Assembly (NCBI GenBank): GCA_017476545.1
Contig: JAFUZP010000004.1
Coordinates: forward strand, 1 to 32,215
Length of the DNA: 32,215 nucleotides
Reading direction: 5' to 3'
Source: Alloprevotella sp.
GTDB taxonomy: Bacteria > Bacteroidota > Bacteroidia > Bacteroidales > Bacteroidaceae
Every line of letters starts with the position of its first letter. The stretch's first letter is position 1. The notes under the pieces were generated by a model, which ran no database searches, had not been told where the DNA came from, and saw only the letters and a list, made by a program, of their open reading frames with translations. The translations under genes and the position numbers were made by a program. This document shows, piece after piece, positions 20,602 through 29,456 of this stretch.

Positions 20602-23109
20602 ATGATATTCCCAGAGAATTTTGAACAGAAGATAGGATTTTCCGACATACGCCGCCTGCTGAAAGGCCGCTGCATGTCCACACTCGGAACGGAGTGGACG
20701 GACAACCAAGTGCAGTTCCTGACAGACCCGGCCGAGATTAGGGAATCCTTACAGCAAGCCCAAGAATTCGTCCGCTTCGCCGAGACGGAAGAGGACGTTT
20801 ACGAGGAGAACTTCTTTGACGTGCGCCAAGCGCTCCTGCGCATCCGCCCCGAGCGGACTTATCTGGAGGAAATCGAGCTCTTCGACCTCAAACGCTCACT
20901 CAAGACCGTGGGCGACCTCGTCGCTTTCTTTACCGGCAGCGAGGAGGACGAGCCGCCCTACCCAGCCCTAGCACGTATGGCAGCAGGTGTCGGGACGTTC
21001 CCCGAAATCGTGAAACGCATCGACAGCGTGCTGAACAAATACGGTAAGATAAAAGACACCGCTTCTCCCGAACTCCTCTCGCTGCGCCATTCCATTGAAG
21101 TCACGACGCGTAGCATCAGCCACAGCCTGCGGCAGATTATCACAGAAGCACAGACGGACGGCTATATAGACCGCGATGTGGCTCCGACCCTGCGCGACGG
21201 GCGCCTCGTAATCCCCGTGGCACCCGCGCTGAAGCGCAAGATTCGCGGCATTATCCATGACGAGAGTGCAACGGGAAAGACGGTCTTCATAGAACCTGCG
21301 GCTGTGGTGGAGGCCAACAACCGCATACGTGAGCTCAAAGCCAGTGAGCGGCGGGAAATGATGCGCATCCTGCAAGAACTCACGGCCCTGATACGCCCGA
21401 ACGCTACAGCCATGCTGGACTCGCTGCGCTTCCTGGCCCACATTGACTACCTCCGTGCGCTGGCCAACTTCTCCCAAACCTTTGAGTGCATCGTTCCCGA
21501 GGTGAAGGACGCGCCAGCACTGGACTGGGTGCAGGCTATCCATCCCATCCTGCAACAGGCATTGCGCCGGAATGGTAGCAGCCAAGTCCCTCTGGACATC
21601 TGCCTGCGGGGTGAAGAACGCATACTCCTCATCTCAGGCCCCAACGCCGGCGGCAAAAGCGTCTGCCTGAAGACCGTCGGACTGCTGCAATACATGATGC
21701 AGTGCGGTATGCCAGTACCCATGCGGGAAAATTCCACGATGGGCATCTTCTCGGACATCTTCATCAGCATCGGCGACGAGCAGAGCCTGGAGAATTCCCT
21801 CTCCACCTATAGCTCGCACCTGCTCGGCCTTAAACGGATGATGAAAAGTGCCGGACCGACATCTCTCCTGCTCATCGACGAATTCGGGGGCGGCACAGAG
21901 CCACAAATCGGCGGGGCGCTGGCGGAAGCCATACTCAACCGTTTCGTGCAGAACCAGGCCTACGGCATCATCACCACGCATTACCAGAACCTCAAGCACT
22001 ATGCCGAACAGTGCCCCAGCGTGGCCAACGGCGCGATGCTCTACGATCGCGCGCAAATGCAGCCCCTCTTCCTGCTCCGCATAGGGCATCCGGGCAGCAG
22101 CTTCGCCATTGAAATCGCCCGTAAGATCGGCATACCGGAAGACGTAATAGCCTATGCAGCGGATCTTGTTGGGAAGGACTACGTCATGAGCGACAAGTAC
22201 TTGCAGGACATCGCCCGCGACAAGATGTACTGGGAGAGCAAGCGAGCCAAAGTACACTCGCAGGAGAAACAGCTGGAACAGACTCTTGCCACCTACGAAC
22301 GGGAGATGGAAGACTTCGCCCGCCAGCGTAAGCAGGTCATGGCCAAGGCCAAAGAGGAAGCGCAGGAACTACTTCGGGAAAGTAACGCAAAGATAGAAAA
22401 CACGATACGCGCCATTAAAGAGGCACAAGCCGAAAAGGAGCGCACACGTGCTGCACGGCGCGAACTGAACGAGTTCAACGAAGCGTTGAACCAGACCGAT
22501 GCGCAAAAGAGCGAAATTGAACGGAAAATGGAAAAGATACGGCGGCGGCAGGAGCGCAAACAGCAGAGGCGCGGCGCGCAGACCGAAGCCGAAGTTCCCG
22601 GGAACACCGCCCGCCAGCAAGAGACAACCGCCCCGGAACGGCCGTTTGCCCAAGGCGACTACGTACACCTGCGCGGCCAGTCCACCATAGGGCGCATCCA
22701 AAGTATTTCCGGGAAGAACGCTAAAGTGCTCTTCGGCATGATGCATACCACCGTACCCCTTGAACGCCTACAACACGGGGAAGCTCCGAAGGCTGATACC
22801 CTCTCGAAAGTATCCACTTTCGTCAGCAAGGAAACGCGCGAAGCCGTCTATGAAAAGAAACTCCGCTTCAAACCCGACATCGACCTGCGGGGGATGCGCG
22901 GCGATGAAGCCCTCAACACGGTGGCGCACTTCATTGACGACGCCATTCTGCTGGAGCAGTCCCGTGTGCGCATCCTGCACGGAACGGGGACGGGCGCGCT
23001 ACGGGAACTTGTCCGCAACTACCTGCGCACGGTGAACGGCGTGAAGAACTTCCGCGACGAACACGTCCAGTTCGGCGGAGCAGGCATCACCGTCGTTGAG
23101 TTGGAATAG
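20602..23109 (+). CDS. mutS2: MutS2 family ATPase with Smr nuclease domain
   Basis: The protein has 835 residues. There is no mismatch-recognition domain. A core of helices and levers is followed by the ABC-type ATPase with Walker A GPNAGGKSV (346-354) and Walker B/D-loop LLIDEFGGGTEPQ. A long charged coiled coil covers about 520-660, with a KOW-like segment after it. The C-terminal Smr domain starts near 755 (DIDLRGMRGDEAL, RILHGTGTGALRE). MutS2 proteins act in suppressing recombination or rescuing collided ribosomes in other bacteria; which applies here is open. The start MIFPENFEQKIGF at 20602 matches homologues; the frame continues upstream to 20446 through the promoter. Confidence 0.96.
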   Translation: MIFPENFEQKIGFSDIRRLLKGRCMSTLGTEWTDNQVQFLTDPAEIRESLQQAQEFVRFAETEEDVYEENFFDVRQALLRIRPERTYLEEIELFDLKRSLKTVGDLVAFFTGSEEDEPPYPALARMAAGVGTFPEIVKRIDSVLNKYGKIKDTASPELLSLRHSIEVTTRSISHSLRQIITEAQTDGYIDRDVAPTLRDGRLVIPVAPALKRKIRGIIHDESATGKTVFIEPAAVVEANNRIRELKASERREMMRILQELTALIRPNATAMLDSLRFLAHIDYLRALANFSQTFECIVPEVKDAPALDWVQAIHPILQQALRRNGSSQVPLDICLRGEERILLISGPNAGGKSVCLKTVGLLQYMMQCGMPVPMRENSTMGIFSDIFISIGDEQSLENSLSTYSSHLLGLKRMMKSAGPTSLLLIDEFGGGTEPQIGGALAEAILNRFVQNQAYGIITTHYQNLKHYAEQCPSVANGAMLYDRAQMQPLFLLRIGHPGSSFAIEIARKIGIPEDVIAYAADLVGKDYVMSDKYLQDIARDKMYWESKRAKVHSQEKQLEQTLATYEREMEDFARQRKQVMAKAKEEAQELLRESNAKIENTIRAIKEAQAEKERTRAARRELNEFNEALNQTDAQKSEIERKMEKIRRRQERKQQRRGAQTEAEVPGNTARQQETTAPERPFAQGDYVHLRGQSTIGRIQSISGKNAKVLFGMMHTTVPLERLQHGEAPKADTLSKVSTFVSKETREAVYEKKLRFKPDIDLRGMRGDEALNTVAHFIDDAILLEQSRVRILHGTGTGALRELVRNYLRTVNGVKNFRDEHVQFGGAGITVVELE

Positions 23110-23139
23110 GGCCACCAAGCGAAAAACCACGCGCCACGG

Positions 23140-23171
23140 TTTGGCGCATCCAACAGAATTCCGTAATTTTG
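23140..23171 (+). promoter_or_regulatory. Promoter of the hpt-adk-obgE group
   Basis: TTTG (23140-23143), 20 nt and TAATTTTG (23164-23171) match the consensus perfectly. The hpt ATG is 25 nt downstream. Confidence 0.85.
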
Positions 23172-23196
23172 CGCAAACTATAACAAAACACCTGCC

Positions 23197-23736
23197 ATGG
23201 AAAAAGTGAAGGTAAGAGACAAGTACTTCGCGGTATCTATCCCTGAAGCCGAAATCAAACGCCGGGTGGCCGAACTTGCCGCCCAAATCAGCAAAGACCT
23301 GCAGGGGAGAAAACCCATCTTCCTCAGTGTGCTAAACGGATCTTTCGTCTTCGCAGCCGACTTGTTGCGCGGCATCACGACGGACTGTGAGATTACCTTC
23401 ATCCGTCTGGCGTCCTATAGCGGCACTTCGTCCACGGGCGAAGTGCAGCAGATACTCGGTCTGAACGAAAGTCTGGAGGGGCGTACCGTTGTCATCGTAG
23501 AGGACATTATCGACTCCGGCCTCACGATGGAACGACTCCTTGAGAGCATCCGCAGCCTGCACCCCGCCGAGGTACGCATCGCAGCCCTACTCGTAAAACC
23601 AGACAACCTGAAGACAGAGCTAGACATCCCTTACTGCTGCTTCCGCATACCGAACGACTTCATCGTGGGATACGGCCTGGACTACGATGGCGAGGGGCGC
23701 AACCTGCCCGACATCTACACGGTCGTAGCGGACTGA
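23197..23736 (+). CDS. hpt: Hypoxanthine phosphoribosyltransferase
   Basis: The enzyme salvages hypoxanthine (and usually guanine) to the nucleotide using PRPP. It has 179 residues. The PRPP-binding loop VVIVEDIIDSGLTM lies at 98-111 with the acidic pair E102-D103. The PPi loop is SVLNGSFVFAADL near 44-56, and the flexible loop SYSGTSSTGEV is at 73-83. It starts a plus-strand group with adk (49-nt gap) and obgE. Confidence 0.96.
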   Translation: MEKVKVRDKYFAVSIPEAEIKRRVAELAAQISKDLQGRKPIFLSVLNGSFVFAADLLRGITTDCEITFIRLASYSGTSSTGEVQQILGLNESLEGRTVVIVEDIIDSGLTMERLLESIRSLHPAEVRIAALLVKPDNLKTELDIPYCCFRIPNDFIVGYGLDYDGEGRNLPDIYTVVAD

Positions 23737-23785
23737 ATGACCAATTAACCGAAAACCGCACAGCGGAAAGCCAAAACTATAAGCA

Positions 23786-24367
23786 ATGAAAAATATCGTT
23801 ATCTTCGGAGCACCTGGCTCCGGCAAGGGGACACAGAGCCAGCTCCTCGTGGAAAAATACGGCTTGCGTCACATCAGCACAGGCGATGTCCTGCGTGCTG
23901 AAATCAAGAACGGCACAGAACTCGGACAGACCGCAAAGGCATATATCGATAAAGGGCAGCTCATACCCGACAGCCTCATGATAGAAATCCTTGCCACGAC
24001 CTACGATGCGCTCTGCCCGTGCAGTGGTGTTATCTTTGATGGATTCCCACGTACCATTCCCCAAGCGGAAGCGCTGAAGCAAATGCTCGCTGAGCGCGGA
24101 ACGAGGGTCAGTGCTATGCTCGAGCTGCAAGTGCCGGACGAAATGCTCCTTGAGCGACTTCTAAACCGGGGAAAGACCAGTGGCCGCGCGGACGACAACG
24201 AAGAAACTATACGTGCCCGCCTTGATGTTTATCACGCACAGACACAGCCGCTTGCCGAATGGTACGAGCGCGAAGGAAAGCGTAACACCGTGCGCGGATA
24301 CGGCGAGATAGAGGAGATTAACCGAGCACTTTGCACAATTATAGACAGCATCCCTGAGAACGCATAG
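23786..24367 (+). CDS. adk: Adenylate kinase
   Basis: The enzyme interconverts ATP and AMP with two ADP. It has 193 residues and the P-loop GAPGSGKGT at 8-16. The AMP-binding segment ISTGDVLRAEI and the FDGFPRT motif are intact. The LID is short (NRGKTSGRADDNEETI) and lacks zinc cysteines, which is the short-form adenylate kinase seen in Bacteroidota. It is followed by obgE after 22 nt. Confidence 0.97.
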   Translation: MKNIVIFGAPGSGKGTQSQLLVEKYGLRHISTGDVLRAEIKNGTELGQTAKAYIDKGQLIPDSLMIEILATTYDALCPCSGVIFDGFPRTIPQAEALKQMLAERGTRVSAMLELQVPDEMLLERLLNRGKTSGRADDNEETIRARLDVYHAQTQPLAEWYEREGKRNTVRGYGEIEEINRALCTIIDSIPENA

Positions 24368-24389
24368 CGATAGTTAGCGGTACGCAACG

Positions 24390-25550
24390 ATGGAATCCAA
24401 TTTTGTTGATTATGTGAAGATTTATTGCCGCTCCGGCAAGGGCGGACGAGGTTCCATGCACCTGCACCGCGCCAAATACCAGCCAAATGGCGGTCCGGAC
24501 GGCGGTGACGGAGGGCGAGGCGGACATATATTCCTGCGTGCCAACCACAACTATTGGACCTTACTACACCTACGCTACGAGCGCCATGCCTTTGCCGGGC
24601 ATGGAGGCAACGGCGGCAAGAGCCTGCTCCACGGAAAAGACGGCGAAGACTTATATATTGACGTACCCTGCGGCACCGTTGCCTACGATGCCGAGACGGG
24701 GAAATATATCTGTGACGTTACGGAGGACGGACAGACTGTGATGCTTCTGAAGGGAGGACGCGGCGGAAAAGGCAACTGGCACTTCCGTTCCGCAACTAAC
24801 CAAGCCCCGCGCTATGCACAACCAGGCGAACCCATGCAGGAGCTTATGGTCATCCTCGAGCTCAAGCTACTTGCCGATGTCGGCCTTGTGGGGCAGCCCA
24901 ACGCGGGAAAATCCACCCTGCTCTCCGCCTTAAGCTCCGCTCGCCCGAAAATAGCCGGCTATCCGTTCACCACGCTTGAGCCCAGCCTCGGCATTGTCCC
25001 CTACCGAGAGGGAAAGTCCTTCGTCATGGCCGACATTCCAGGTATTATAGAAGGCGCGGCGGAAGGGCGCGGCCTCGGCCTGCGCTTCCTGCGCCACATT
25101 GAGCGCAACAGCCTGCTACTTTTTATGGTTCCTGCCGAAACAGACGATATACGCGCAGAATATGAAGGCCTGCTCCATGAACTGGAACAGTTCAACCCAG
25201 CCTTGCTGCAAAAACATCGCATCCTCGCCATAACCAAAAGCGATTTGTTGGATGATGAACTGCAAGAGTTACTTCGCCCCACCCTACCCGATGACCTGCC
25301 CGTCCTCTACATTTCCGCAGTCAGCGGCAGCGGGTTACAGGAACTCAAAGATACCCTTTGGCGTGAGCTCAATAGCGAGAGCAATAAACTCCAAGCCATC
25401 AGCGAAGGGGGCTCCCTCATCCACCGCGACCGGGAAGCAGCCCAACTGCAACATGACTTCACGGACTGGCAGGCAGACTGGGAGGAAGATGATAAAAATA
25501 ACGAGGCTGACGACATTTTTGAATATGACCTCGAAGACCTTGAAGACTGA
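24390..25550 (+). CDS. obgE: Obg family GTPase
   Basis: This is an essential ribosome-associated GTPase involved in 50S maturation and stress responses. It has 386 residues. The glycine-rich OBG fold covers 1-159 ([25 protein letters not shown]). The G domain has G1 GQPNAGKST (168-176), the switch region YPFTTLEP, G3 DIPGI (215-219) and G4 TKSD (282-285). The C terminus is very acidic ([13 protein letters not shown]), as in many Obg proteins. It is the last gene of the hpt-adk-obgE group. Confidence 0.97.
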   Translation: MESNFVDYVKIYCRSGKGGRGSMHLHRAKYQPNGGPDGGDGGRGGHIFLRANHNYWTLLHLRYERHAFAGHGGNGGKSLLHGKDGEDLYIDVPCGTVAYDAETGKYICDVTEDGQTVMLLKGGRGGKGNWHFRSATNQAPRYAQPGEPMQELMVILELKLLADVGLVGQPNAGKSTLLSALSSARPKIAGYPFTTLEPSLGIVPYREGKSFVMADIPGIIEGAAEGRGLGLRFLRHIERNSLLLFMVPAETDDIRAEYEGLLHELEQFNPALLQKHRILAITKSDLLDDELQELLRPTLPDDLPVLYISAVSGSGLQELKDTLWRELNSESNKLQAISEGGSLIHRDREAAQLQHDFTDWQADWEEDDKNNEADDIFEYDLEDLED

Positions 25551-25697
25551 ACGAGTTTCTCATTCCACTCAAGCAATAAACAATCCCCACACTATTATAA
25601 TAATAAATAATAGGAACGCGCGCGCATACGAGGAGGCATCGTCACTCCATTTATTGTCCAGGTAACTACGCAAGCCAGCAGAAGGAGTGCCAAAAGA

Positions 25698-26729
25698 CTA
25701 AGGAAGAGCAGGCTGGGAGCGCACGCTGTCCGCAGTTACTACGCGCGGAAACTGAGGACGCAAGCGCGTTGGCTCAAGCAAATACCGCTTCAAGTCGCGA
25801 AGCTGCGGACGTAATGCATCAGCCGCCGCATACCCGAGCTGGTACATCTCGTCTGTCGCGCTACGGCTGAAATGGAGTGGGCCATACGGGATCTGGGGGT
25901 GGATATAAAAATCCGCGTCAAGACGATTCGTCACATAGCGGTCACGCGCCTGCCCCATCAGCATATCGCCCAAACGGGCAAAGAAGGAAACCTCTGTTAC
26001 GTCCTCTTCGCGCTGCTGCAAGTCCACGCATATAACGATGTCCGCCCCCATCTGCCGCACCACATCGACCGGCAGATTGTTAAGCGCACCGCCATCTATA
26101 AGCTGCGCACCGCCCCACTCCACGGGCATGAATATACCAGGAATGGACATACTGGCACGCATAGCGCGCCAGAGCACGCCTTCAGTGAGAACCCGCTCCT
26201 CAAGTGTCCTCAAATCTACCGCGACACAGGCAAACGGAATCGGAAGGCGGGAAAAGCGGCGGCTTTTCTTATATTTCGCGGTAAGTTCCTGTAATAACGC
26301 GGAAATATTCCGTCCCTCAACAAGCCCCGGAGAGAAAGAGGCCGCTCCGTCCGCATCCGTGCGCTGAAAGGGTAGCGGTAATCCAAAGATATAGGTGCGT
26401 CCGGCATCCGAACTCAGGAACTTGCGACGATGCTCCACAGCATAATCGGAAAATAACGCCGCCCAATCGCAATGGCGAAATAGAGAGCGCAAGAAGTCTG
26501 CGCGGTATCCTGTACTATAAAGCCCGCCCACCAAAGCGCCAATGCTAGTCCCGGCAATGTAATCCACAGGGATTTCTTCCTCCTCAAGCACCTTGAGAAC
26601 ACCCACTTCCGCAGCACCTTTCGCACCTCCGCCACCCAGTACGAGCCCAACCTTGAGGCGATGCGGACGAGAGGCCGGCACTGCGGAGGCGAACAACGCA
26701 AACAAAAGAAAGAATACTGCGCGCTTCAT
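25698..26729 (-). CDS. Patatin-like phospholipase, secreted
   Basis: The protein has 343 residues. After a signal peptide (MKRAVFFLLFALFASAVPAS) comes a complete patatin domain: oxyanion hole GGGGAKG, nucleophile elbow GTSIG, and DGG of the Ser-Asp dyad (LIDGGALNNLPVDVV). Such enzymes hydrolyse acyl chains of phospholipids. Larger Bacteroidales relatives add a POTRA and beta-barrel region; here the protein ends near where that linker would begin. The start at 26729 is preferred over 26747 because the upstream codons overlap a TATATTCG promoter element. It is divergent from cysS. Confidence 0.92.
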   Translation of the reverse strand: MKRAVFFLLFALFASAVPASRPHRLKVGLVLGGGGAKGAAEVGVLKVLEEEEIPVDYIAGTSIGALVGGLYSTGYRADFLRSLFRHCDWAALFSDYAVEHRRKFLSSDAGRTYIFGLPLPFQRTDADGAASFSPGLVEGRNISALLQELTAKYKKSRRFSRLPIPFACVAVDLRTLEERVLTEGVLWRAMRASMSIPGIFMPVEWGGAQLIDGGALNNLPVDVVRQMGADIVICVDLQQREEDVTEVSFFARLGDMLMGQARDRYVTNRLDADFYIHPQIPYGPLHFSRSATDEMYQLGYAAADALRPQLRDLKRYLLEPTRLRPQFPRVVTADSVRSQPALP

Positions 26730-26733
26730 GCCG

Positions 26734-26765
26734 CGAATATACGCCAAAAAGACCGCAGGAGCAAG
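26734..26765 (-). promoter_or_regulatory. Promoter of the patatin gene
   Basis: On the minus strand CTTG (26765-26762), 20 nt and TATATTCG (26741-26734) end only 4 nt before the ATG at 26729, which implies a leaderless or near-leaderless mRNA. Confidence 0.5.
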
Positions 26766-26792
26766 CGGTAAAGCCCAAATAACAAGAGAGAC

Positions 26793-26824
26793 CTTGCCCC
26801 TTCCCCGTATTCTTCGTAACTTTG
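26793..26824 (+). promoter_or_regulatory. Promoter of cysS
   Basis: CTTG (26793-26796), 20 nt and TAACTTTG (26817-26824) fit the consensus. The cysS ATG is 39 nt downstream. Confidence 0.75.
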
Positions 26825-26863
26825 CAGCTATAATTGCGGCGAAAGCTGCGAAGCCCTAGAACT

Positions 26864-28351
26864 ATGAAACCTAACAACTTGCTTATCTACAACACGCTCC
26901 ACCGTCAAAAAGAGCTATTCCGTCCTCTCCATGAGGGGCGAGTTGGCATGTACGTTTGCGGCCCTACCGTCTATGGTGACCCTCACCTAGGACACGCCCG
27001 TCCAGCTATCACCTTTGACCTTCTCTTCCGCTACCTCACTCATTTGGGTTATAAAGTGCGCTATGTCCGTAACATTACTGATGTGGGACACCTAGAGCAT
27101 GATGCGGATGAGGGAGATGACAAAATCCAAAAGAAGGCTAAACTCGAGCAGCTAGAGCCTATGGAAGTAGCACAACACTACTCAAACCGCTTCCACCAGG
27201 CCATGGAAAAACTTAACTGCTTGCCCCCCAGCATTGAGCCGCACGCAACGGGACACATTATCGAACAGGAAGAACTTGTCAAGGAAATCTTGGCGAACGG
27301 CTTCGCCTACGAGTCGAACGGCAGCATCTACTTCGATGTGGAAGCATATAACCACAAACACCGTTATGGCATCCTGTCCGGGCGCAATTTGGAGGACGTT
27401 ATTAACCACAGCCGCGACCTAGCGGGTACGGAAGAGAAGCATAATCAGGTGGATTTCGCCCTCTGGAAAAAAGCACAGCCTGAGCACATCATGCGCTGGC
27501 CTTCGCCTTGGGGTGACGGCTTCCCCGGCTGGCACTGTGAATGCACCGCGATGGGACGTAAATATCTCGGACGTCAGTTTGACATTCACGGCGGTGGAAT
27601 GGATCTTGTCTTCCCGCACCACGAATGTGAGATAGCACAAGCCGTTGCCGCACAAGGCGAGCCTATGGTCAGATACTGGATGCACAACAACATGATTACC
27701 ATCAACGGACAAAAAATGGGTAAGTCGCTCGGCAATTTCATCACGCTCTTTGAGTTCTTCGAGGGCACGCACGAAAAGCTGGAGCAGGCATATTCGCCCA
27801 TGACCATCCGTTTCTTCATCCTGCAAGCGCACTACCGCTCCACGGTGGACTTCAGTAATGAAGCTCTGCAGGCCAGCAAGCGCGGACTGGACCGCTTGAT
27901 GGAAGCCTTTGCAACCCTGAAGCGCATTGAAGCACGTCCCGATGGTGAACTCACCACCAGCGTAGCCGAAGAGTTGGAACGCAAATGTTACGAAGCGATG
28001 GATGATGACCTAAATTCACCTATCGTTATCAGTCACCTCTTTGACGCCTGCCGCATTATCAACCAACTGGCTGACAAGAAGGCCCACATCACACCCGAAG
28101 GCCTCAAGGCCTTGCGCGCAACCTTCCGCACAGTTACTTTCGACATCCTAGGCCTGCGGCCTGAGGCTGACGGCAGTAATGAGCGTGAGGAGAGTTTCGG
28201 CGGAGCTGTTGACCTACTACTTGAACTCCGCGCAAAAGCCAAGGCCGATAAGGATTGGGAAACCAGCGATCGCATCCGTGATGTCCTAGCCAGTCTCAAT
28301 TTTGAGATAAAGGATACCAAAGACGGCGTCACCTGGAAACTCAACCGATAA
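26864..28351 (+). CDS. cysS: Cysteinyl-tRNA synthetase
   Basis: The enzyme charges tRNA-Cys. It has 495 residues. The HIGH motif is HLGH at 41-44 in [18 protein letters not shown], with zinc ligand C32. Further zinc ligands are in WHCECTAMG and HHECEIAQ. The second signature reads KMGKS (284-288) rather than KMSKS. The C terminus has the usual helical region and DGVTWKL ending. The ATG at 26864 ([12 protein letters not shown]) follows the TAACTTTG promoter; the frame open to 26834 is not supported. Confidence 0.98.
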   Translation: MKPNNLLIYNTLHRQKELFRPLHEGRVGMYVCGPTVYGDPHLGHARPAITFDLLFRYLTHLGYKVRYVRNITDVGHLEHDADEGDDKIQKKAKLEQLEPMEVAQHYSNRFHQAMEKLNCLPPSIEPHATGHIIEQEELVKEILANGFAYESNGSIYFDVEAYNHKHRYGILSGRNLEDVINHSRDLAGTEEKHNQVDFALWKKAQPEHIMRWPSPWGDGFPGWHCECTAMGRKYLGRQFDIHGGGMDLVFPHHECEIAQAVAAQGEPMVRYWMHNNMITINGQKMGKSLGNFITLFEFFEGTHEKLEQAYSPMTIRFFILQAHYRSTVDFSNEALQASKRGLDRLMEAFATLKRIEARPDGELTTSVAEELERKCYEAMDDDLNSPIVISHLFDACRIINQLADKKAHITPEGLKALRATFRTVTFDILGLRPEADGSNEREESFGGAVDLLLELRAKAKADKDWETSDRIRDVLASLNFEIKDTKDGVTWKLNR

Positions 28352-28397
28352 TACCAGTAGGTAAGCGTGGCGTTCGCGCCTGAACAAACTAAAATAA

Positions 28398-28440
28398 CTC
28401 GCCATTTCGTCTTCTTGCTTGGGAAAGACGAAATGGCGAG
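28398..28440. terminator. Bidirectional terminator between cysS and the regulator gene
   Basis: A perfect 16-bp stem (CTCGCCATTTCGTCTT with AAGACGAAATGGCGAG) has an 11-nt loop and sits between convergent genes. The minus strand has TTATTTT after it, the plus strand CTTATATT, so it probably serves both. Confidence 0.85.
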
Positions 28441-28494
28441 CTTATATTAAAAAGCCAGGGAACCCCAAGCCTGTGAAGCGTACGGCATTCCGCA

Positions 28495-29160
28495 TCAATT
28501 GGTCTCGGATATCGGAAGCGTCAAGTACCCCCGCTCAATGGCACGCACCACCAAATCAACAGCATTGCGTGCGCCGGACTTCATCATCAGGTTCTTCCTG
28601 TGCGTCTCCACGGTATTCTCTGAAATAAAGAGCAGGCGGGAAAGTTCGACAGAGCTATAGCCGCGTGCCATTCCCTGAAGCACATCCAATTCGCGGGGCG
28701 TAGGTGCGGACACTTTCGGACTATAGCGGACAAGCGCCCTGCGGAATTTCGGACATTTGTAATGCTCGCCTCGCGCTACGGCATTCACCGCATCTAGGAT
28801 TTCTTTGTGGGCAGAAGTGCGGAATATCACTGCGTCCACATCCAATTCCGCGAGGCGACTGGCCGCCCAACCCTCCACGCGAGAGGTGTAAGCAATGATT
28901 CGTGCGTTTGGATTGCGCGAGCGGATAGTATTTACCAGCCGGAAACCGTCCGTCCCGGGCAGCTTCATATCAACGAGATAAGCGTCAAATTTTTTACTCT
29001 CCAAGGATGATTCCAACTCGGCCCTGCTTCGGAGGAGAGAGATTGACGACACGTTCGTATTGTCCTGTAAGAGATTTCGTAATCCCTCAAGCACCAGCGC
29101 ATGATCATTCACGATGACGAGCGAAATTTTGCGCGGGGCATTTTTAATTGTCTCAGCCAT
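28495..29160 (-). CDS. LuxR/NarL-type response regulator, orphan
   Basis: The protein has 221 residues. The receiver domain covers about 12-130: acidic pocket N18-D19 (VNDH), phosphoacceptor D64 (LVDMKLPGTDG), switch Thr in AYTSR, and Arg where the invariant Lys normally sits (VIFRTSA). The LuxR-type HTH near 155-221 reads TPRELDVLQGMARGYSSVELSRLLFISENTVETHRKN in its conserved parts. It is a DNA-binding transcription factor of unknown targets. No histidine kinase is adjacent. The ATG at 29160 (MAETIKN) is preferred; an upstream ATG at 29184 is possible. Confidence 0.93.
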   Translation of the reverse strand: MAETIKNAPRKISLVIVNDHALVLEGLRNLLQDNTNVSSISLLRSRAELESSLESKKFDAYLVDMKLPGTDGFRLVNTIRSRNPNARIIAYTSRVEGWAASRLAELDVDAVIFRTSAHKEILDAVNAVARGEHYKCPKFRRALVRYSPKVSAPTPRELDVLQGMARGYSSVELSRLLFISENTVETHRKNLMMKSGARNAVDLVVRAIERGYLTLPISETN

Positions 29161-29394
29161 ATAAATTAAGTCTTTGTGTGTCAAATTATTTATATCCGAG
29201 GCAAAGGTAGGAGTTATCTACGAAGAAAAATTAACGGAGAGCCGTGATTTTTAAAAAAATCCGCCGTTTTGTAAAGAAAATGTGGCAAAAACAAAACAAA
29301 AAGGCAAGGAAAAAACAAAATTCGCCAGCCTTGAATGCTGCGAAGTGACGCATATAGCAGAAGAAAGCTACGGGGAAGAAAAAGAGACATTTGT
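29161..29394. other. Divergent spacer between the regulator and nadE
   Basis: This is an AT-rich spacer with a long A-rich stretch at about 29220-29325. Apart from the two promoters listed separately I see no gene or repeat in it. Confidence 0.5.
29202..29209 (-). promoter_or_regulatory. -7 element of the response regulator gene
   Basis: TACCTTTG on the minus strand fits TAnnTTTG, about 41 nt before the ATG at 29160. The -33 region is T-rich without a clear TTTG. Confidence 0.5.
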
Positions 29395-29425
29395 TTTGCG
29401 CTTCCCGCACCTTACCGTAACTTCG
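29395..29425 (+). promoter_or_regulatory. Promoter of nadE
   Basis: TTTG (29395-29398), 19 nt and TAACTTCG (29418-29425) fit the consensus with one mismatch. The nadE ATG is 31 nt downstream. Confidence 0.65.
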
Positions 29426-29456
29426 GCGCACAATTAAGGCATACAGGAACTACACT

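Noticed and set aside
21634-22257. 207-residue minus-strand ORF inside mutS2
   Set aside because: It is antisense to the ATPase domain coding region and has no recognisable features.
24390-24560. Frameshift or repeat in the glycine-rich start of obgE
   Set aside because: The glycine-rich pattern is the normal OBG fold and the frame is continuous.
25551-25697. Remnant of a patatin barrel domain
   Set aside because: The 147-nt spacer has no reading frame continuing the patatin gene and is partly AT-rich simple sequence.
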